A DNA stretch of 64,000 bases from an uncultured Myxococcales bacterium (GTDB taxonomy: Bacteria > Myxococcota_A > UBA9042), in contig CAITYF010000122.1 in the NCBI GenBank assembly GCA_903896545.1, forward strand, positions 31,806-95,805, written 5' to 3'. Positions 18,460 through 27,160 of the stretch are shown one piece after another. The notes below the pieces were generated by a model. The model was not told the DNA's origin and ran no database searches. It saw only the letters and a list, made by a program, of their open reading frames with translations. Position 1 is the stretch's first letter; the number at the start of each line of letters is the position of its first letter. The translations under genes and the position numbers were made by a program.

Positions 18460-20442
18460 TCAGCGCTTCCGCTCGACGCGCCAGAGGCGCACGTGGACCG
18501 GCTGGTCGCCAAACGCGTCAAAGTGACTCAATGGCGCGACCTCGGCCTCGCCGCCGGGCATCAAACCCGGCGTCTGCCGCATCGCTTCGCAAGTCGCTTG
18601 GAGTTGCTTGAACTCAGCGGGACGGCGGCGCAACAACTCTGGAGTCGGTTGCAGACCGCACGCGGTGCCTTCGTAGTAGTAGAGGCAATCACCGGGCAGC
18701 GCGAGGAGCGCTTCGGGCGAGTTGGCCACGGCGAACGTCGTCGTCGGGAGCGCGGCGACCAGCGGGCAGTGCGTCAAGTCGAGGCAGCAATCCACGTCCG
18801 AGTTCGGCCGCCCCGTGTTGCTCACCGGCACCTGCGCGACTGTGCAAGCGTGGCGCTCAACGCTGAGGCGTGACCGCAGCCAAGTGTACTCATCTGCGAA
18901 CGCGTAGTGCGCGCGCCAGGCGGGCCAGCCGAGTAGAACCACGCCCAACAGCAACACCGGGATGAGCCAACGCCGTGTCGGCCAGCGTTCAAGCGCAAGC
19001 GCCGCGGGCAACGTCAGCACCGGCAGTACCGGCAGGTAGTAGCGCATCATGATGAAATCGAACGGACTGCGACCGATGCCGAGTGGCACCGCGAGCAGCG
19101 AAATGACCGCCAGTAGGGCAAGCCACGGGGCGCGACCGATGATCAGCCCCACGAGCGCGAGCGTGCCCACGAGCGGTCCGATCCAGCCCGGCAGGGTGAA
19201 AAAGAGTCGGCCAAGCCCGGCAGGAACGTCGTAGAGCGCCTGCGTGCGGTCATGCCACGTGGGCAGCGGGCGACCGCGGTCCTGGACCATCGTCTGCAGG
19301 AGCGGGAGGAGCAGGGCGACCACGAGCGCGAAGACGACGAGCCAAAGCAACGCGGCAACGACGCGGCGACGGAGCGGCGGCGGACCGGCGGTCAGCACGG
19401 GCGGCAGCACCCACAAGGCCACGAGCGCCACGAGCGGCGTGGTGTCGATGCGCGTCAACGCGGTCAGCAGCGCGAGCCCGACTGCCAAAAGCCCCAGACT
19501 GAGCCGTGGTAGCCACACCTCTGCGCGAACGCTCGCTTGCCACGCCGCCAGCGCTGCCATCCACGTGAATGCAGCGAGCACGTGTTCGCTCGCGGACGCC
19601 GACAACCGCGCGTGCAGCGGCAGCACCGCGACGAAACCGGCGGCGAGCAGCGCCGTCCGGAGCGCCACGCCGCGCTGGAAGAGCACAGTCAGCCAGAGCG
19701 GCACGACGAGCGCGCCCAGAAGCTGATTCGCCGCAAAAAGGAGGCCATCCGACCACGGCAGGACCGACCGCAGGAGCCACTGGAGGGCGACGTGGCCGGG
19801 GCCGTAGAATTCCGCGCGAGGAATCTCGGTGAGCGCCAGAGTCGGCGTGAACCAATTGCTGAGGGCAGGCGGCACGAGGAATCGCACCACGAGCGCCAAC
19901 AGCGTGACGGCTGCGCCCGCGCGCCACCACGGCTGCAGGTCCGGCTGGCGCGCCCGCCGCAGCGCAAGGAGGAGCCAAAGGAGCAGGGCGAACGCCAGCG
20001 CGCCTTCGAGCATCGCCGTTGCCTGGACGAGTTGGTAATCCTGACCGAACTGCCGAGGATTTTCTCGCTGTTCCGGCTTGTCCGCTTGCGGCCAATCGCG
20101 GGCGTCCGCCACCGTTTGAACTGCGGCTGCCAAGCGGGGGCATGCTGTCATCAACGGCCGCAGGTTTTCCGGCACGATGCGCGCGTCAGTGCCGCCCTGA
20201 CACGCGCGCGGCGCCCAGGTCACGTCCAGCTGCACGCCGTTATGAAGCCAACGTTGGATGATGGCGTTCCGCTGCGCCGACTGCGCGTCCAACACGCAGT
20301 GCTCGCCGGTATCGGGCAGCGCGCGCAGGCGGTCGTACACGGTCTGGTTCTGCTGCGGACTGATGGTCCACGCACACGGTTGCGCCAACGCCGGTGCCGC
20401 GAGCAGACTCAGGAGCACGAGCAGCAGCCGTGACCGCGCCAT
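18460..20442 (-). CDS. Polytopic membrane protein with Cys-rich N- and C-terminal periplasmic domains (family copy 2)
   Basis: A 660-residue protein with a signal peptide (residues 1-20) followed by a ~110-residue extracytoplasmic domain starting C-A-W-T-I-S and holding four Cys. About ten to twelve membrane helices cover residues ~130-530, and a C-terminal domain follows with C-T-V-A-Q-V, D-V-D-C-C-L-D-L and C-L-Y-Y-Y-E-G-T-A-C. The membrane core resembles GT39-type glycosyltransferases, with long arrays of helices and a V-L-P-L-H-A-R-L-S loop, but no catalytic pair is certain. It aligns along its whole length with 33799-35832 and, from the membrane core on, with the gene at 1-1746. Its ATG is 3 bp after the stop of the GH32 gene, so the two are one operon. 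Confidence 0.75.
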   Translation of the reverse strand: MARSRLLLVLLSLLAAPALAQPCAWTISPQQNQTVYDRLRALPDTGEHCVLDAQSAQRNAIIQRWLHNGVQLDVTWAPRACQGGTDARIVPENLRPLMTACPRLAAAVQTVADARDWPQADKPEQRENPRQFGQDYQLVQATAMLEGALAFALLLWLLLALRRARQPDLQPWWRAGAAVTLLALVVRFLVPPALSNWFTPTLALTEIPRAEFYGPGHVALQWLLRSVLPWSDGLLFAANQLLGALVVPLWLTVLFQRGVALRTALLAAGFVAVLPLHARLSASASEHVLAAFTWMAALAAWQASVRAEVWLPRLSLGLLAVGLALLTALTRIDTTPLVALVALWVLPPVLTAGPPPLRRRVVAALLWLVVFALVVALLLPLLQTMVQDRGRPLPTWHDRTQALYDVPAGLGRLFFTLPGWIGPLVGTLALVGLIIGRAPWLALLAVISLLAVPLGIGRSPFDFIMMRYYLPVLPVLTLPAALALERWPTRRWLIPVLLLGVVLLGWPAWRAHYAFADEYTWLRSRLSVERHACTVAQVPVSNTGRPNSDVDCCLDLTHCPLVAALPTTTFAVANSPEALLALPGDCLYYYEGTACGLQPTPELLRRRPAEFKQLQATCEAMRQTPGLMPGGEAEVAPLSHFDAFGDQPVHVRLWRVERKR

Positions 20443-20445
20443 GGG

Positions 20446-21990
20446 TCACTCCACCCGCGCGGCGCGCGCCAGCATGTGCACCGTCAGGTCGTGCAGCGTG
20501 CCAGCACCGCCCAACGCAAAAGCGGAGAGTCCATGACGCAGTTCGGTCGGGTACACGCTCACGCTCAACACAGCGAGTCCGTCGGCGGCAAAGACTTCAA
20601 CTGAGGTGCGATCCACGTACACGGTCACGGGCAACCGGCCGTCGACTAGCGCCACGGGCACTTCCAGACGTGCGGCGAATGACTCAGGGAGGTCGGTGCC
20701 CGCTGGCAAACCGCGATCGACAAAGAGCGTGCCGCGCACCGCGTCGTAGCCCACCGACGTCGCTTCTGTTGCGCCGCGCAGCACCCGCACGCCGACTTCA
20801 CCCCCTTTCGGCGGTTCCAGATCCACGCGCAGCACGTACGCGTTGCCCAGCGCCGCGGCGAGCGTCACGTCCTGACTCACAGCGACGACGTTCTCGGACA
20901 CCAGCGGGCAGGCGCTCTCCAGCGTCGCCAGTTCCGCCACCGGCGTTTGCGTCAGCCGCCAGCCGTCGGGCGTCTGCGCCAACCCCAATTGCCGCGGTAC
21001 GCTCTGCTCTCCGCGATAGCCGACCGTCGGCGTGAACATCGCGTAGGACCAGTCGCTCATCCAGCCCAGCCACAGCGTGCGTCCGTCGGGCACGTTGGCG
21101 AACGCCTGCGCCGCGTAGAAATCGGGACCGTCGAACCGCAAGCCGTCCTTGTCCGTCTCCGGTGTGAACGTCGCGCCGTCAAACTGCCCCAGCCAATAGC
21201 GGCTCGCGCCGGATTGCAGGAGCCCCGGATTCAGGTCCAGCTTCAGCAGCCAGTGCGTCGTGCCGTCCGGCGCGGTCAGCGGCAGCAGGTTGGGGCATTC
21301 GACCGCCGGCCAGCCTTGCGGCGCCAGGCCAAACGAGCTCGTCGGCGTCCAGTGGTTCAGGTCCGGCGAGGTGTAGAAGAGCGCCGTGCCCGTGGTGCCC
21401 ACGACCATGACCCACTTGGAAGTCGGCGCGTGCCAGCGCACGAACGGATCGCGAAAATCCGACAGCTCCGCCGTCAACACCGGGTTGTGCGGATCCAGCT
21501 GGAACGTCCGCCCGCGATCCGTGCTCACCGCCAGACTCTGCTTTTGGCTGTTCAAGGCGCCAAACGCGTGCGTGAACACGGCGACGAGGCAGTTCACGTT
21601 CCCCGCGCACAGCCCGCTCGTATTCTGCGCGTCCACGACCGCGCTTCCGGTGAACGGCATGCCCAGCATCGCGTCGGGCGTCAGCGCGTCGGGCAAGTCC
21701 TGCCAGTGCAGCAGATCCGGGCTCACGGCGTGGCCCCAGCGGACGTCCGACGTGAACACCTCGTGCGGGTCGCGCTGGTAGAAAAGGTGATACTCGCCGT
21801 CCAGCCACACCAGCCCCGCAGGGTCGTTCATCCACGCGGACGGCGGCGTAAAGTGGTAAAAGGGCCGCGTGCCCGTCTCTGGCGCCGTGTGGTCGCCGCT
21901 GATTGTCTCGCACACGTCCACGGGCGTCGCGGGCGAACTGCACGCCGTCAGCACGACCAGAACCATAAGCACATGCAGGCAATCCGGCAT
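20446..21990 (-). CDS. Glycoside hydrolase family 32 lipoprotein (levanase/inulinase/fructanase)
   Basis: A 514-residue lipoprotein (signal peptide with L-T-A-C lipobox at residue 17). The three GH32 catalytic motifs are present: W-M-N-D-P-A-G near residue 53 (Asp nucleophile), F-R-D-P (transition-state Asp) and V-E-C-P (acid/base Glu). The five-bladed propeller spans ~40-340 and the C-terminal beta-sandwich ~345-514. It hydrolyses beta-fructoside bonds of levan, inulin or sucrose outside the cytoplasm; the exact substrate cannot be told. ATG 21990 was chosen because it starts the signal peptide, while the open frame continues upstream without homology. The gene is followed within 3 bp by membrane family copy 2. 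Confidence 0.9.
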   Translation of the reverse strand: MPDCLHVLMVLVVLTACSSPATPVDVCETISGDHTAPETGTRPFYHFTPPSAWMNDPAGLVWLDGEYHLFYQRDPHEVFTSDVRWGHAVSPDLLHWQDLPDALTPDAMLGMPFTGSAVVDAQNTSGLCAGNVNCLVAVFTHAFGALNSQKQSLAVSTDRGRTFQLDPHNPVLTAELSDFRDPFVRWHAPTSKWVMVVGTTGTALFYTSPDLNHWTPTSSFGLAPQGWPAVECPNLLPLTAPDGTTHWLLKLDLNPGLLQSGASRYWLGQFDGATFTPETDKDGLRFDGPDFYAAQAFANVPDGRTLWLGWMSDWSYAMFTPTVGYRGEQSVPRQLGLAQTPDGWRLTQTPVAELATLESACPLVSENVVAVSQDVTLAAALGNAYVLRVDLEPPKGGEVGVRVLRGATEATSVGYDAVRGTLFVDRGLPAGTDLPESFAARLEVPVALVDGRLPVTVYVDRTSVEVFAADGLAVLSVSVYPTELRHGLSAFALGGAGTLHDLTVHMLARAARVE

Positions 21991-21998
21991 CCGCGACC

Positions 21999-22331
21999 TC
22001 ACGCCTTCTTGACGAACTCCGACTTCAAGCCCATCGCGCCGATGCCCTCGATTTTGCAGTCGATGTCGTGATCGCCGTCCACCAAGCGAATGTTGCGCAC
22101 CTTGGTGCCGACCTTGACCGCAAGCGACGAGCCCTTGACCTTCAATTCCTTGATGACCGTGACCGAGTCGCCATTGGCGAGCACGTTGCCGAACGCGTCC
22201 TTGACCACGCGGACCGCTTCCGTGGGCGCGGCTTGAGGCCATTCGTGGCCACATTCGGAGCAGACGAAGTTGGCCTCGTCCTCGTAGGCGAAAGCGGAGT
22301 TGCAAGATGGGCAGGGGGGAATCGTGGACAT
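21999..22331 (-). CDS. yjdM: YjdM/PhnA zinc-ribbon protein
   Basis: A 110-residue protein with an N-terminal zinc ribbon (C-P-S-C and C-S-E-C, residues ~7-27) and the PhnA C-terminal domain with D-x-x-G-N-x-L-x-x-G-D-S-V and the I-K-E-L-K-V-K-G segment. The family is widespread and linked historically to phosphonate utilisation in E. coli, but its role is not established and there are no phosphonate genes nearby. It ends 8 bp upstream of the GH32 start and may lead that transcript. Confidence 0.9.
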   Translation of the reverse strand: MSTIPPCPSCNSAFAYEDEANFVCSECGHEWPQAAPTEAVRVVKDAFGNVLANGDSVTVIKELKVKGSSLAVKVGTKVRNIRLVDGDHDIDCKIEGIGAMGLKSEFVKKA

Positions 22332-22769
22332 GGGACCTCAAAGTGGGGCCAAGCGTTTAGCACAATGGGCGGCGATTGCCCAACGGACCGAACGCGGATG
22401 ATCCTTTGGACTGTCATCCGGAACCTGTGGGGCGAAGAATCTCAGGACCTTGCCGCCATTGGGGCAGGTCCGGATGGTGCGCATTCAGTGAGTCTTCCGC
22501 GATGCTGGCCGTTCCTGTACAGAAGTCAGAGACGGGACCCGCTTCGCCTGGCGGTTGTGGGTAAGGCACCGCTTCAGCAGGAGCATCCGCAAGCAGGGCA
22601 TCTCCGACCGTAAGCAAGCCAATTCATGGGCTCGGTCCAATCGGACGCAGCGTCGCTTGGCGAATGCGCCCGACCAAAGGCCACTCGCGGCTACCGTGCC
22701 TCTTGCGCAGATTTTCACAACATTGTACCACATTTCCCGTTGGCCGATTAAACCCAGAAAGGTGCGTTC
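22332..22769. other. 438-bp non-coding divergent region
   Basis: No open frame here looks like a gene. The stretch must hold promoters for yjdM (minus) and the SpoU-like gene (plus). It contains a long imperfect inverted repeat at 22415-22476, listed separately. The last 12 bases before 22770 include AGAAAGGTG, a ribosome-binding site. Confidence 0.5.
22415..22476. repeat. Long inverted repeat with a competing internal arm
   Basis: CATCCGGAACCTG (22415-22427) pairs with CAGGTCCGGATG (22465-22476) as 12 bp with a single-base bulge. An internal AGGACCT at about 22444-22450 can pair instead with AGGTCC of the right arm, so two folds exclude each other. It could be a structured RNA leader or a terminator; there is no T-tract. 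Confidence 0.4.
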
Positions 22770-23453
22770 ATGCGCTACGACAAAGCCCCCCGTCCGCTCT
22801 CCGCCGTCATCGTCGTGCCGCCGCGTCGGGTCAAGGAGACGGATTCCGATGCGACCGCGAACGCGCAGTCGGCGCAGCGCGCTGCAGCACCGCAATCCCA
22901 GGTTGTCTTTGGGCAAACGGCCGTCTGGAACGCGCTGGCAAAGCACGTCAACGAACTGGAGCAACTGCTCTACAACCGTGAGCAAATCGGCGCTTTGGCC
23001 AACATCTTCCCAATCCTGTCGGCGCGGCAGGTCGTGTGTCGGGAGGTGGATTCGGAGACCCTCGCGCGCGTCGCGCGCAGTCCCGCGCATCAGGGCTTGG
23101 TTGCGGTCATCGGCGCGAAGAGCGCGTCGCCAGCGCTCGACGACCTTGCCGTGACGGCGGTGCGGCCGGGTGTGTCGCTGCTTCTCGCTGGACCGATCCA
23201 CGCGCACGAGCTCGCCGACCTCGTTCGCACCGCGCGCTTCTTCGGCGTTGCGGCTGTCTGGTTGACGCCCGATGCACGGCGATCGGCGAACGCCCGAACC
23301 GTGAATGAAGCGCTGCAGGCGCTCCCGGTCCGCGACTGCACGGCACCGGTTTCGCAAGTGCATGATTTCGTGCAGGCCGGTGGGCGTGCGGTCGTGCTGG
23401 GCACGCACGGGTCACACGGTCTCCCGTCGCTCGCGGGGTTGCGGCGCGACTAG
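22770..23453 (+). CDS. SpoU/TrmH-family RNA methyltransferase-like protein, cut by an in-frame amber codon
   Basis: The 227-residue reading frame begins with the SpoU substrate-binding domain (V-F-G-Q-T-A-V-W-N-A-L near residue 50 and H-Q-G-L-V-A-V near residue 108) and continues into the SPOUT fold (L-V-R-T-A-R-F-F-G-V). It stops at TAG 23451-23453, before the knotted C-terminal third. That third is encoded in the same frame immediately after the stop (see next entry). The family's catalytic H-N-L-G is H-E-L-A here, so the conserved Asn is lost. Degradation of an RNA 2'-O-methyltransferase is therefore likely. Alternatives are amber readthrough, a sequence error, or a re-purposed RNA-binding protein. 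A good ribosome-binding site (AGAAAGGTG) precedes the ATG. Confidence 0.65.
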   Translation: MRYDKAPRPLSAVIVVPPRRVKETDSDATANAQSAQRAAAPQSQVVFGQTAVWNALAKHVNELEQLLYNREQIGALANIFPILSARQVVCREVDSETLARVARSPAHQGLVAVIGAKSASPALDDLAVTAVRPGVSLLLAGPIHAHELADLVRTARFFGVAAVWLTPDARRSANARTVNEALQALPVRDCTAPVSQVHDFVQAGGRAVVLGTHGSHGLPSLAGLRRD

Positions 23454-23648
23454 GTGCTGCTGATAGTCGGGGGCGAGCAGCGCGAGGTTGAGCCGGAGAT
23501 CGCTCAGGTCGCGTCGTTGCGCGTCCGTCTTGATGGCGAAACGGCTGGCTTGGGACTGCCGCCCTGCGTGCTCGCGGGGCTGGCGTTGCAGGCACTGCGG
23601 GCACCGTTGACGCCTGGAGTGGGCGTCACTCGGCCGGTGGTGAGGTGA
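23454..23648 (+). pseudogene. 3' remnant of the SpoU/TrmH-like gene
   Basis: In frame directly after the TAG, this segment reads L-L-I-V-G-G-E-Q-R-E-V-E-P-E-I, which matches the L-V-L-G-x-E-x-x-G-V SAM-binding loop of SpoU proteins. The family's S-L-N-V-S motif is replaced by G-L-G-L-P. It ends at a TGA 18 bp before the stop of the convergent rsuA gene. A GTG at its first codon could start a separate peptide, but a lone knot third is unlikely to work. Confidence 0.6.
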
Positions 23649-23666
23649 GCGGGGCGCGTCCGAACC

Positions 23667-24392
23667 CTACGCCTCCCCGTCTCCACCACCCACCAGCAGT
23701 GCGACTTCGTCTTCCGTCAACGCCCGCGTCTCGCCCATCTTCACGTCGTCGGGCAACTTCAGGCCGCCGACCTGTTCGCGGTGCAGTTGCAACACCGCCG
23801 AACCCAGCGCGACCATCATCCGCTTCACCTGATGGAACCGGCCTTCGCGCAGCGTCAGCTTCACCGTCAGCGGGCCCAGACGCTCCAGCTTCGCCGGCAG
23901 CGTCGGTCCGTCGTCCAGAATAATGCCGCGCGCCAAGCGATCCTCGGCGTTGGGCGCCAGTTCGCGCGCCAAATTCGCGATGTACACCTTGTCCACGTGT
24001 CGCTTGGGGTGCGTCAGCCGGTGATTCAGCGCGCCGTCCGTCGTGAGGATCAGGAGCCCCGACGTGTCCCGGTCCAGGCGGCCCACGGGCGCCAAGTCGC
24101 GGTGCTGCAGGTCTGGCGGAATCAGCTCCATCACGGTTTGCGAGGCGCCCACTTCTGTCGACGTCACCACGCCCGGCGGCTTGTGCTGCACGAGAACGAG
24201 GTGCCGAAACGGCCGAACCGCCACGCCGTTCAACAGCACTTCGTCGGTGTCGGCGGCAATGTGCTTCGCCACGTCGCGCACCACCGCGCCGTTGACCGTC
24301 ACATGACTCGCGCGCACGTGCGTCAACGCGTGACTGCGCGGCATGCCGGTTGCCTGACTCAAGTACCGATCCAAGCGCAGGGTAGTCTTCAT
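23667..24392 (-). CDS. rsuA: Pseudouridine synthase, RsuA family
   Basis: A 241-residue protein: an S4 RNA-binding domain at residues ~4-60 (R-L-D-R-Y-L-S-Q-A-T-G) and the RsuA/RluB/E/F catalytic domain with G-R-L-D-R-D-T-S-G-L-L, whose second Asp is catalytic. It isomerises uridine in ribosomal RNA; RsuA acts on 16S U516, and a close relative such as RluE or RluF cannot be excluded. ATG 24392 begins the S4 domain, and the longer frame upstream is non-homologous. Its start overlaps the stop of the EamA gene by 4 bp (ATGA), so it is translationally coupled. Confidence 0.88.
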   Translation of the reverse strand: MKTTLRLDRYLSQATGMPRSHALTHVRASHVTVNGAVVRDVAKHIAADTDEVLLNGVAVRPFRHLVLVQHKPPGVVTSTEVGASQTVMELIPPDLQHRDLAPVGRLDRDTSGLLILTTDGALNHRLTHPKRHVDKVYIANLARELAPNAEDRLARGIILDDGPTLPAKLERLGPLTVKLTLREGRFHQVKRMMVALGSAVLQLHREQVGGLKLPDDVKMGETRALTEDEVALLVGGGDGEA

Positions 24393-25315
24393 GCGACGCC
24401 GTCCTTCTTGATTTTGCGCACCCACGGCAGGCGGTCCGTCAACGCGACGAGCACGCCGGAACCGACGATGAACGTGCCGCCGATCCAGGTGCCCCACGCC
24501 GGTTGGTCGCCAAAAACGGCGATGCCGACGAGGACCGCAAAAAGTGGGTTGATGTACGAGTAGATGGATGCCTCGGACGCGTCGAGGAGGCGGTAGCCGG
24601 ACGTCATGAGCAGCTGACCGATCGCCGCGGCGACGCCGGTGCCGACGAGGAGCAAGTCGTCAAAGCCGCCGGGAATGGACCACGGTGCATCAAACGGGAT
24701 CGTGAAAAACGAGCCGAGGGTGCACACCGCCGTGAGCGACCAGACGACGATGACGGAGCGGTTGCGGCGGGTGGCGACTTTGAGCGAGAGGAGCGCCCAG
24801 GCAGAGAAAACGGCGGAAAGCGCGCCGACGATGGCGCCCTCTGCTTCCAGCGTGCCCAACCGACCGCGGACCAGAAGCCAGACACCCAGCGTGGAGCCGA
24901 CCATCGCCAGCGCCTTTTGCCAGGACATGCGCTCGTTGAGGAGCAACACGGCGCCCAAGGAAGTCAGCGCGGGCGAGGCGTTGTTCAGCAGCACAGCGTC
25001 GCCCAATGGAATGGTGCGCAGGGAGAAAAAGTACGCGCCGATGGCAAAGAAGCCGGCGACTGAGCGCGAGAACAGCATCGGCCGATCCTGAAAAGTCAGC
25101 GGAACACCCGCTCGCCGGCGCACGAGGTCAATGACCAGCAGGGAGACGGCGGAGCGGACGGCGACGAGCTCGAAAGTCGGGACGGCATGGCTTTCATACT
25201 TCGCCATCGCGCCCATCAACGAGAAGAACAGGCCGCCGACGACCATCAGCGCGATGCCTCGCCACCGCAGGTTGCCGACGGGGATTTCTGCCTGCGTCGC
25301 TGCCTCGTCGTGCAT
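24389..25315 (-). CDS. EamA/DMT family transporter
   Basis: A 308-residue protein with ten hydrophobic helices arranged as two EamA repeats (residues ~18-150 and ~165-295). The S-P-A-L-T segment and the later Y-I-N-P-L-F-A motif are typical of 10-TM drug/metabolite exporters such as RhaT/YdcZ relatives. It probably exports a small polar metabolite; the substrate is unknown. It sits in a NUDIX - EamA - rsuA unit with a 3-bp gap upstream and a 4-bp overlap downstream. Confidence 0.88.
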   Translation of the reverse strand: MHDEAATQAEIPVGNLRWRGIALMVVGGLFFSLMGAMAKYESHAVPTFELVAVRSAVSLLVIDLVRRRAGVPLTFQDRPMLFSRSVAGFFAIGAYFFSLRTIPLGDAVLLNNASPALTSLGAVLLLNERMSWQKALAMVGSTLGVWLLVRGRLGTLEAEGAIVGALSAVFSAWALLSLKVATRRNRSVIVVWSLTAVCTLGSFFTIPFDAPWSIPGGFDDLLLVGTGVAAAIGQLLMTSGYRLLDASEASIYSYINPLFAVLVGIAVFGDQPAWGTWIGGTFIVGSGVLVALTDRLPWVRKIKKDGVA

Positions 25316-25318
25316 CGC

Positions 25319-25885
25319 TCAGGCCTGCCGAAGCGCTTGGATTTTGCCAACCGCGCGGAGCACCGACGCGTCGGATTCCAGCTGCGGGATGTCCGTCAGG
25401 CGCACCCACTGACCAGCATGCGCGTCCGAACCCGCGGAGAACGCCAAGTCGTTGGCCTGAAACAGAAAGCGCACGTCAAAATGGCGGTGTTCCGGATCCC
25501 GTTTGCGTGCGGGAATCACGTGCACGTCGATGTCGACAATGCCAGTCGCCAGCGGGGAAACCGGCACATTCAGGATGCCAACTTCCTCCGCGACTTCACG
25601 CCGTGCCGCGGCAAGGACGTCGGCGTCTTCAGGATCCACATGCCCACCGGGTTGCAGCCACCGATGCAACTTGCCGTGCAGGATCAGGAGCAAGGACGCG
25701 CCATCGGGCGAGAGCACAAACGCGCTGGCGGTCACGTGCCCCGGCAGGAAATGGTCGCGCGAGAAGGGATCGCCCGGACCGTCCAACAGCGCGAGCGTCG
25801 CGTCGCGGTGGGCGCGCTCCAGCGCATCGGCGGGGCGGTGGTCCTGAAGGAGCGTGCGGAGGTGCTGGCGGCGATTGGTCATCAT
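25319..25885 (-). CDS. NUDIX hydrolase
   Basis: A 188-residue protein with a NUDIX box near residues 80-104: G-G-H-V-D-P, then R-R-E-V-A-E-E-V-G-I. The first half is one residue longer than the textbook pattern, a variant common in the subfamily with G-G-H-[VI]-D/E-P-D-D. The metal-binding R-E-x-x-E-E core is intact. It cleaves a nucleoside diphosphate linked to another group, with unknown substrate. It is the first gene of a three-gene operon; a second NUDIX gene beside another EamA transporter lies at 36847-37416. Confidence 0.88.
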   Translation of the reverse strand: MMTNRRQHLRTLLQDHRPADALERAHRDATLALLDGPGDPFSRDHFLPGHVTASAFVLSPDGASLLLILHGKLHRWLQPGGHVDPEDADVLAAARREVAEEVGILNVPVSPLATGIVDIDVHVIPARKRDPEHRHFDVRFLFQANDLAFSAGSDAHAGQWVRLTDIPQLESDASVLRAVGKIQALRQA

Positions 25886-26090
25886 GGGCCGCGGAGTCTA
25901 CGCAATCGTGCCCAGCAACGCGAGCCTGCCGGACCGCAAGGATCCGTCGCTTCCGGCGCATTCCTGCGTCGCTGCGTCGAAAAGCGCGCTTGACGCAAGT
26001 GAAGAACGCCTGCAGACGCTTTTCTCCTGACTCCTTGGACTGCATCCAGAATCGGCGACGAAGGACGATTCACTGGTGGATTCTGGCCAA

Positions 26091-26696
26091 CTACCGCACC
26101 AACAAGTCCATCACAGCACCGCGACACGCGGCCCGGATCTTGCGTACGTCGTCGGGCCTGTCCGCGTTGGCCAAGGCTTGTAGCAAGAACCCGTCCGTCA
26201 TCGCTTTCACCGCCGCCGCCGCGCGCAGACCGTCGGGCGCGTGCCAGCACGCCTGGGCGTGACCGCGTGTGAGCAACTGCCCAAGCCGGTAGATCAAATT
26301 CTTGTCGACGCCCGGCATCGCCAGCTTCACGAATGACGATTCGCGATCCAGTTGCAGCACCCAGACGAGGCGAATCGGCGAGTCGGCGTGCTCCACGGCG
26401 TCGAATTGCAGGTTCAGCCACGCGCTCAGGTGTTGGCGCGGGTCGCCGTCGACCTGAAACACCGGCAGCTCCAGCACGTGGCGGCTCTGCAGGAGCGCTT
26501 CCGCCGCCAAGGTCAGGAGTCCCTGACGGTCGCCCACGTGGTACACGACGACGCTTTTGGGCATCGCGCACTGCTTGGCGACCGCTTGCATCGACAAGCC
26601 GCTGACGCCGTTTGCTGCAAGAACGTGCACAGCGGCGCGCGCGATCGCTTCACGTCGTTGCGAGCCCATGAAGGCGTGTTCTTCCTGTTCGGCCAT
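26091..26696 (-). CDS. TetR/AcrR family transcriptional regulator
   Basis: A 201-residue protein with an N-terminal helix-turn-helix (residues ~12-58: R-R-E-A-I-A-R-A-A, G-V-S-G-L-S-M-Q-A-V-A, then Y-H-V-G-D-R-Q-G-L-L) and a helical ligand-binding domain. It begins 12 bp after the stop of the CoA-binding protein gene, so the two are probably cotranscribed, divergent from kynU-kmo. A perfect 12-bp palindrome in the divergent region is a plausible operator, making this the likely repressor of the kynurenine operon and of itself. The Met at residue 10 is an alternative start. Confidence 0.88.
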   Translation of the reverse strand: MAEQEEHAFMGSQRREAIARAAVHVLAANGVSGLSMQAVAKQCAMPKSVVVYHVGDRQGLLTLAAEALLQSRHVLELPVFQVDGDPRQHLSAWLNLQFDAVEHADSPIRLVWVLQLDRESSFVKLAMPGVDKNLIYRLGQLLTRGHAQACWHAPDGLRAAAAVKAMTDGFLLQALANADRPDDVRKIRAACRGAVMDLLVR

Positions 26697-26708
26697 TGGA
26701 CCTCCCCC

Positions 26709-27116
26709 TTACGCCCAGTTGGCCACGACCATGATGCAGTCGCCTGCCACCACGTGGGCAAAACGCGCTTGGGCGGCGGCGATGACCGCGTCGTCAAAAC
26801 TGCCGGGCTGAAACCAAACGACGCCGACCTGCTGCGGGTCCAGATCCGCCACGACCGAAAGCGCCACCGCGGGCGGGACCACAAGGTTCGCGATCGCAAT
26901 CGGTCCGACGATGTCGGCGACGCGCGCGTGCGCCTTGAGCCCGGCGATTTCTGCTTCACGCGGGTGAATCGGCAGCACCGAGTAGCCGTGACGCAGCAAG
27001 TTCCGGATGATGATGTTGCCGTACTTGGATGGATCGTTGGACGCGCCGATAACGGCGATTCGCGTCTCCGGGCTGTGAACATGCAGCGCGGCAAGGGCAG
27101 GTTGGGCGATGGACAT
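26709..27116 (-). CDS. CoA-binding domain protein (YccU-like)
   Basis: A 135-residue single-domain Rossmann protein: V-I-G-A-S-N-D-P-S-K-Y-G-N near residue 22, Y-S-V-L-P-I-H-P mid-domain, V-W-F-Q-P-G-S near residue 100 and a Cys in G-D-C-I-M-V at the end. This matches the CoA_binding_2 family, which binds CoA or nucleotides without known catalysis. It is first in a unit with the TetR gene and divergent from kynU. A role in sensing an acyl-CoA linked to aromatic catabolism is only a guess. Confidence 0.87.
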   Translation of the reverse strand: MSIAQPALAALHVHSPETRIAVIGASNDPSKYGNIIIRNLLRHGYSVLPIHPREAEIAGLKAHARVADIVGPIAIANLVVPPAVALSVVADLDPQQVGVVWFQPGSFDDAVIAAAQARFAHVVAGDCIMVVANWA

Positions 27117-27148
27117 GCGGGACTCCTGCAGGAACTCTCGGCCGATTC

Positions 27149-27160
27149 GACCGATCGGTC
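27149..27160. promoter_or_regulatory. Perfect palindrome GACCGATCGGTC, probable TetR operator
   Basis: A 12-bp perfect palindrome centred between the CoA-binding/TetR unit (minus) and the kynU operon (plus). Its ACCG...CGGT core resembles operators bound by many TetR-family repressors. It lies 33 bp upstream of the minus-strand ATG and about 90 bp upstream of kynU, so it could block both promoters. Confidence 0.6.
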
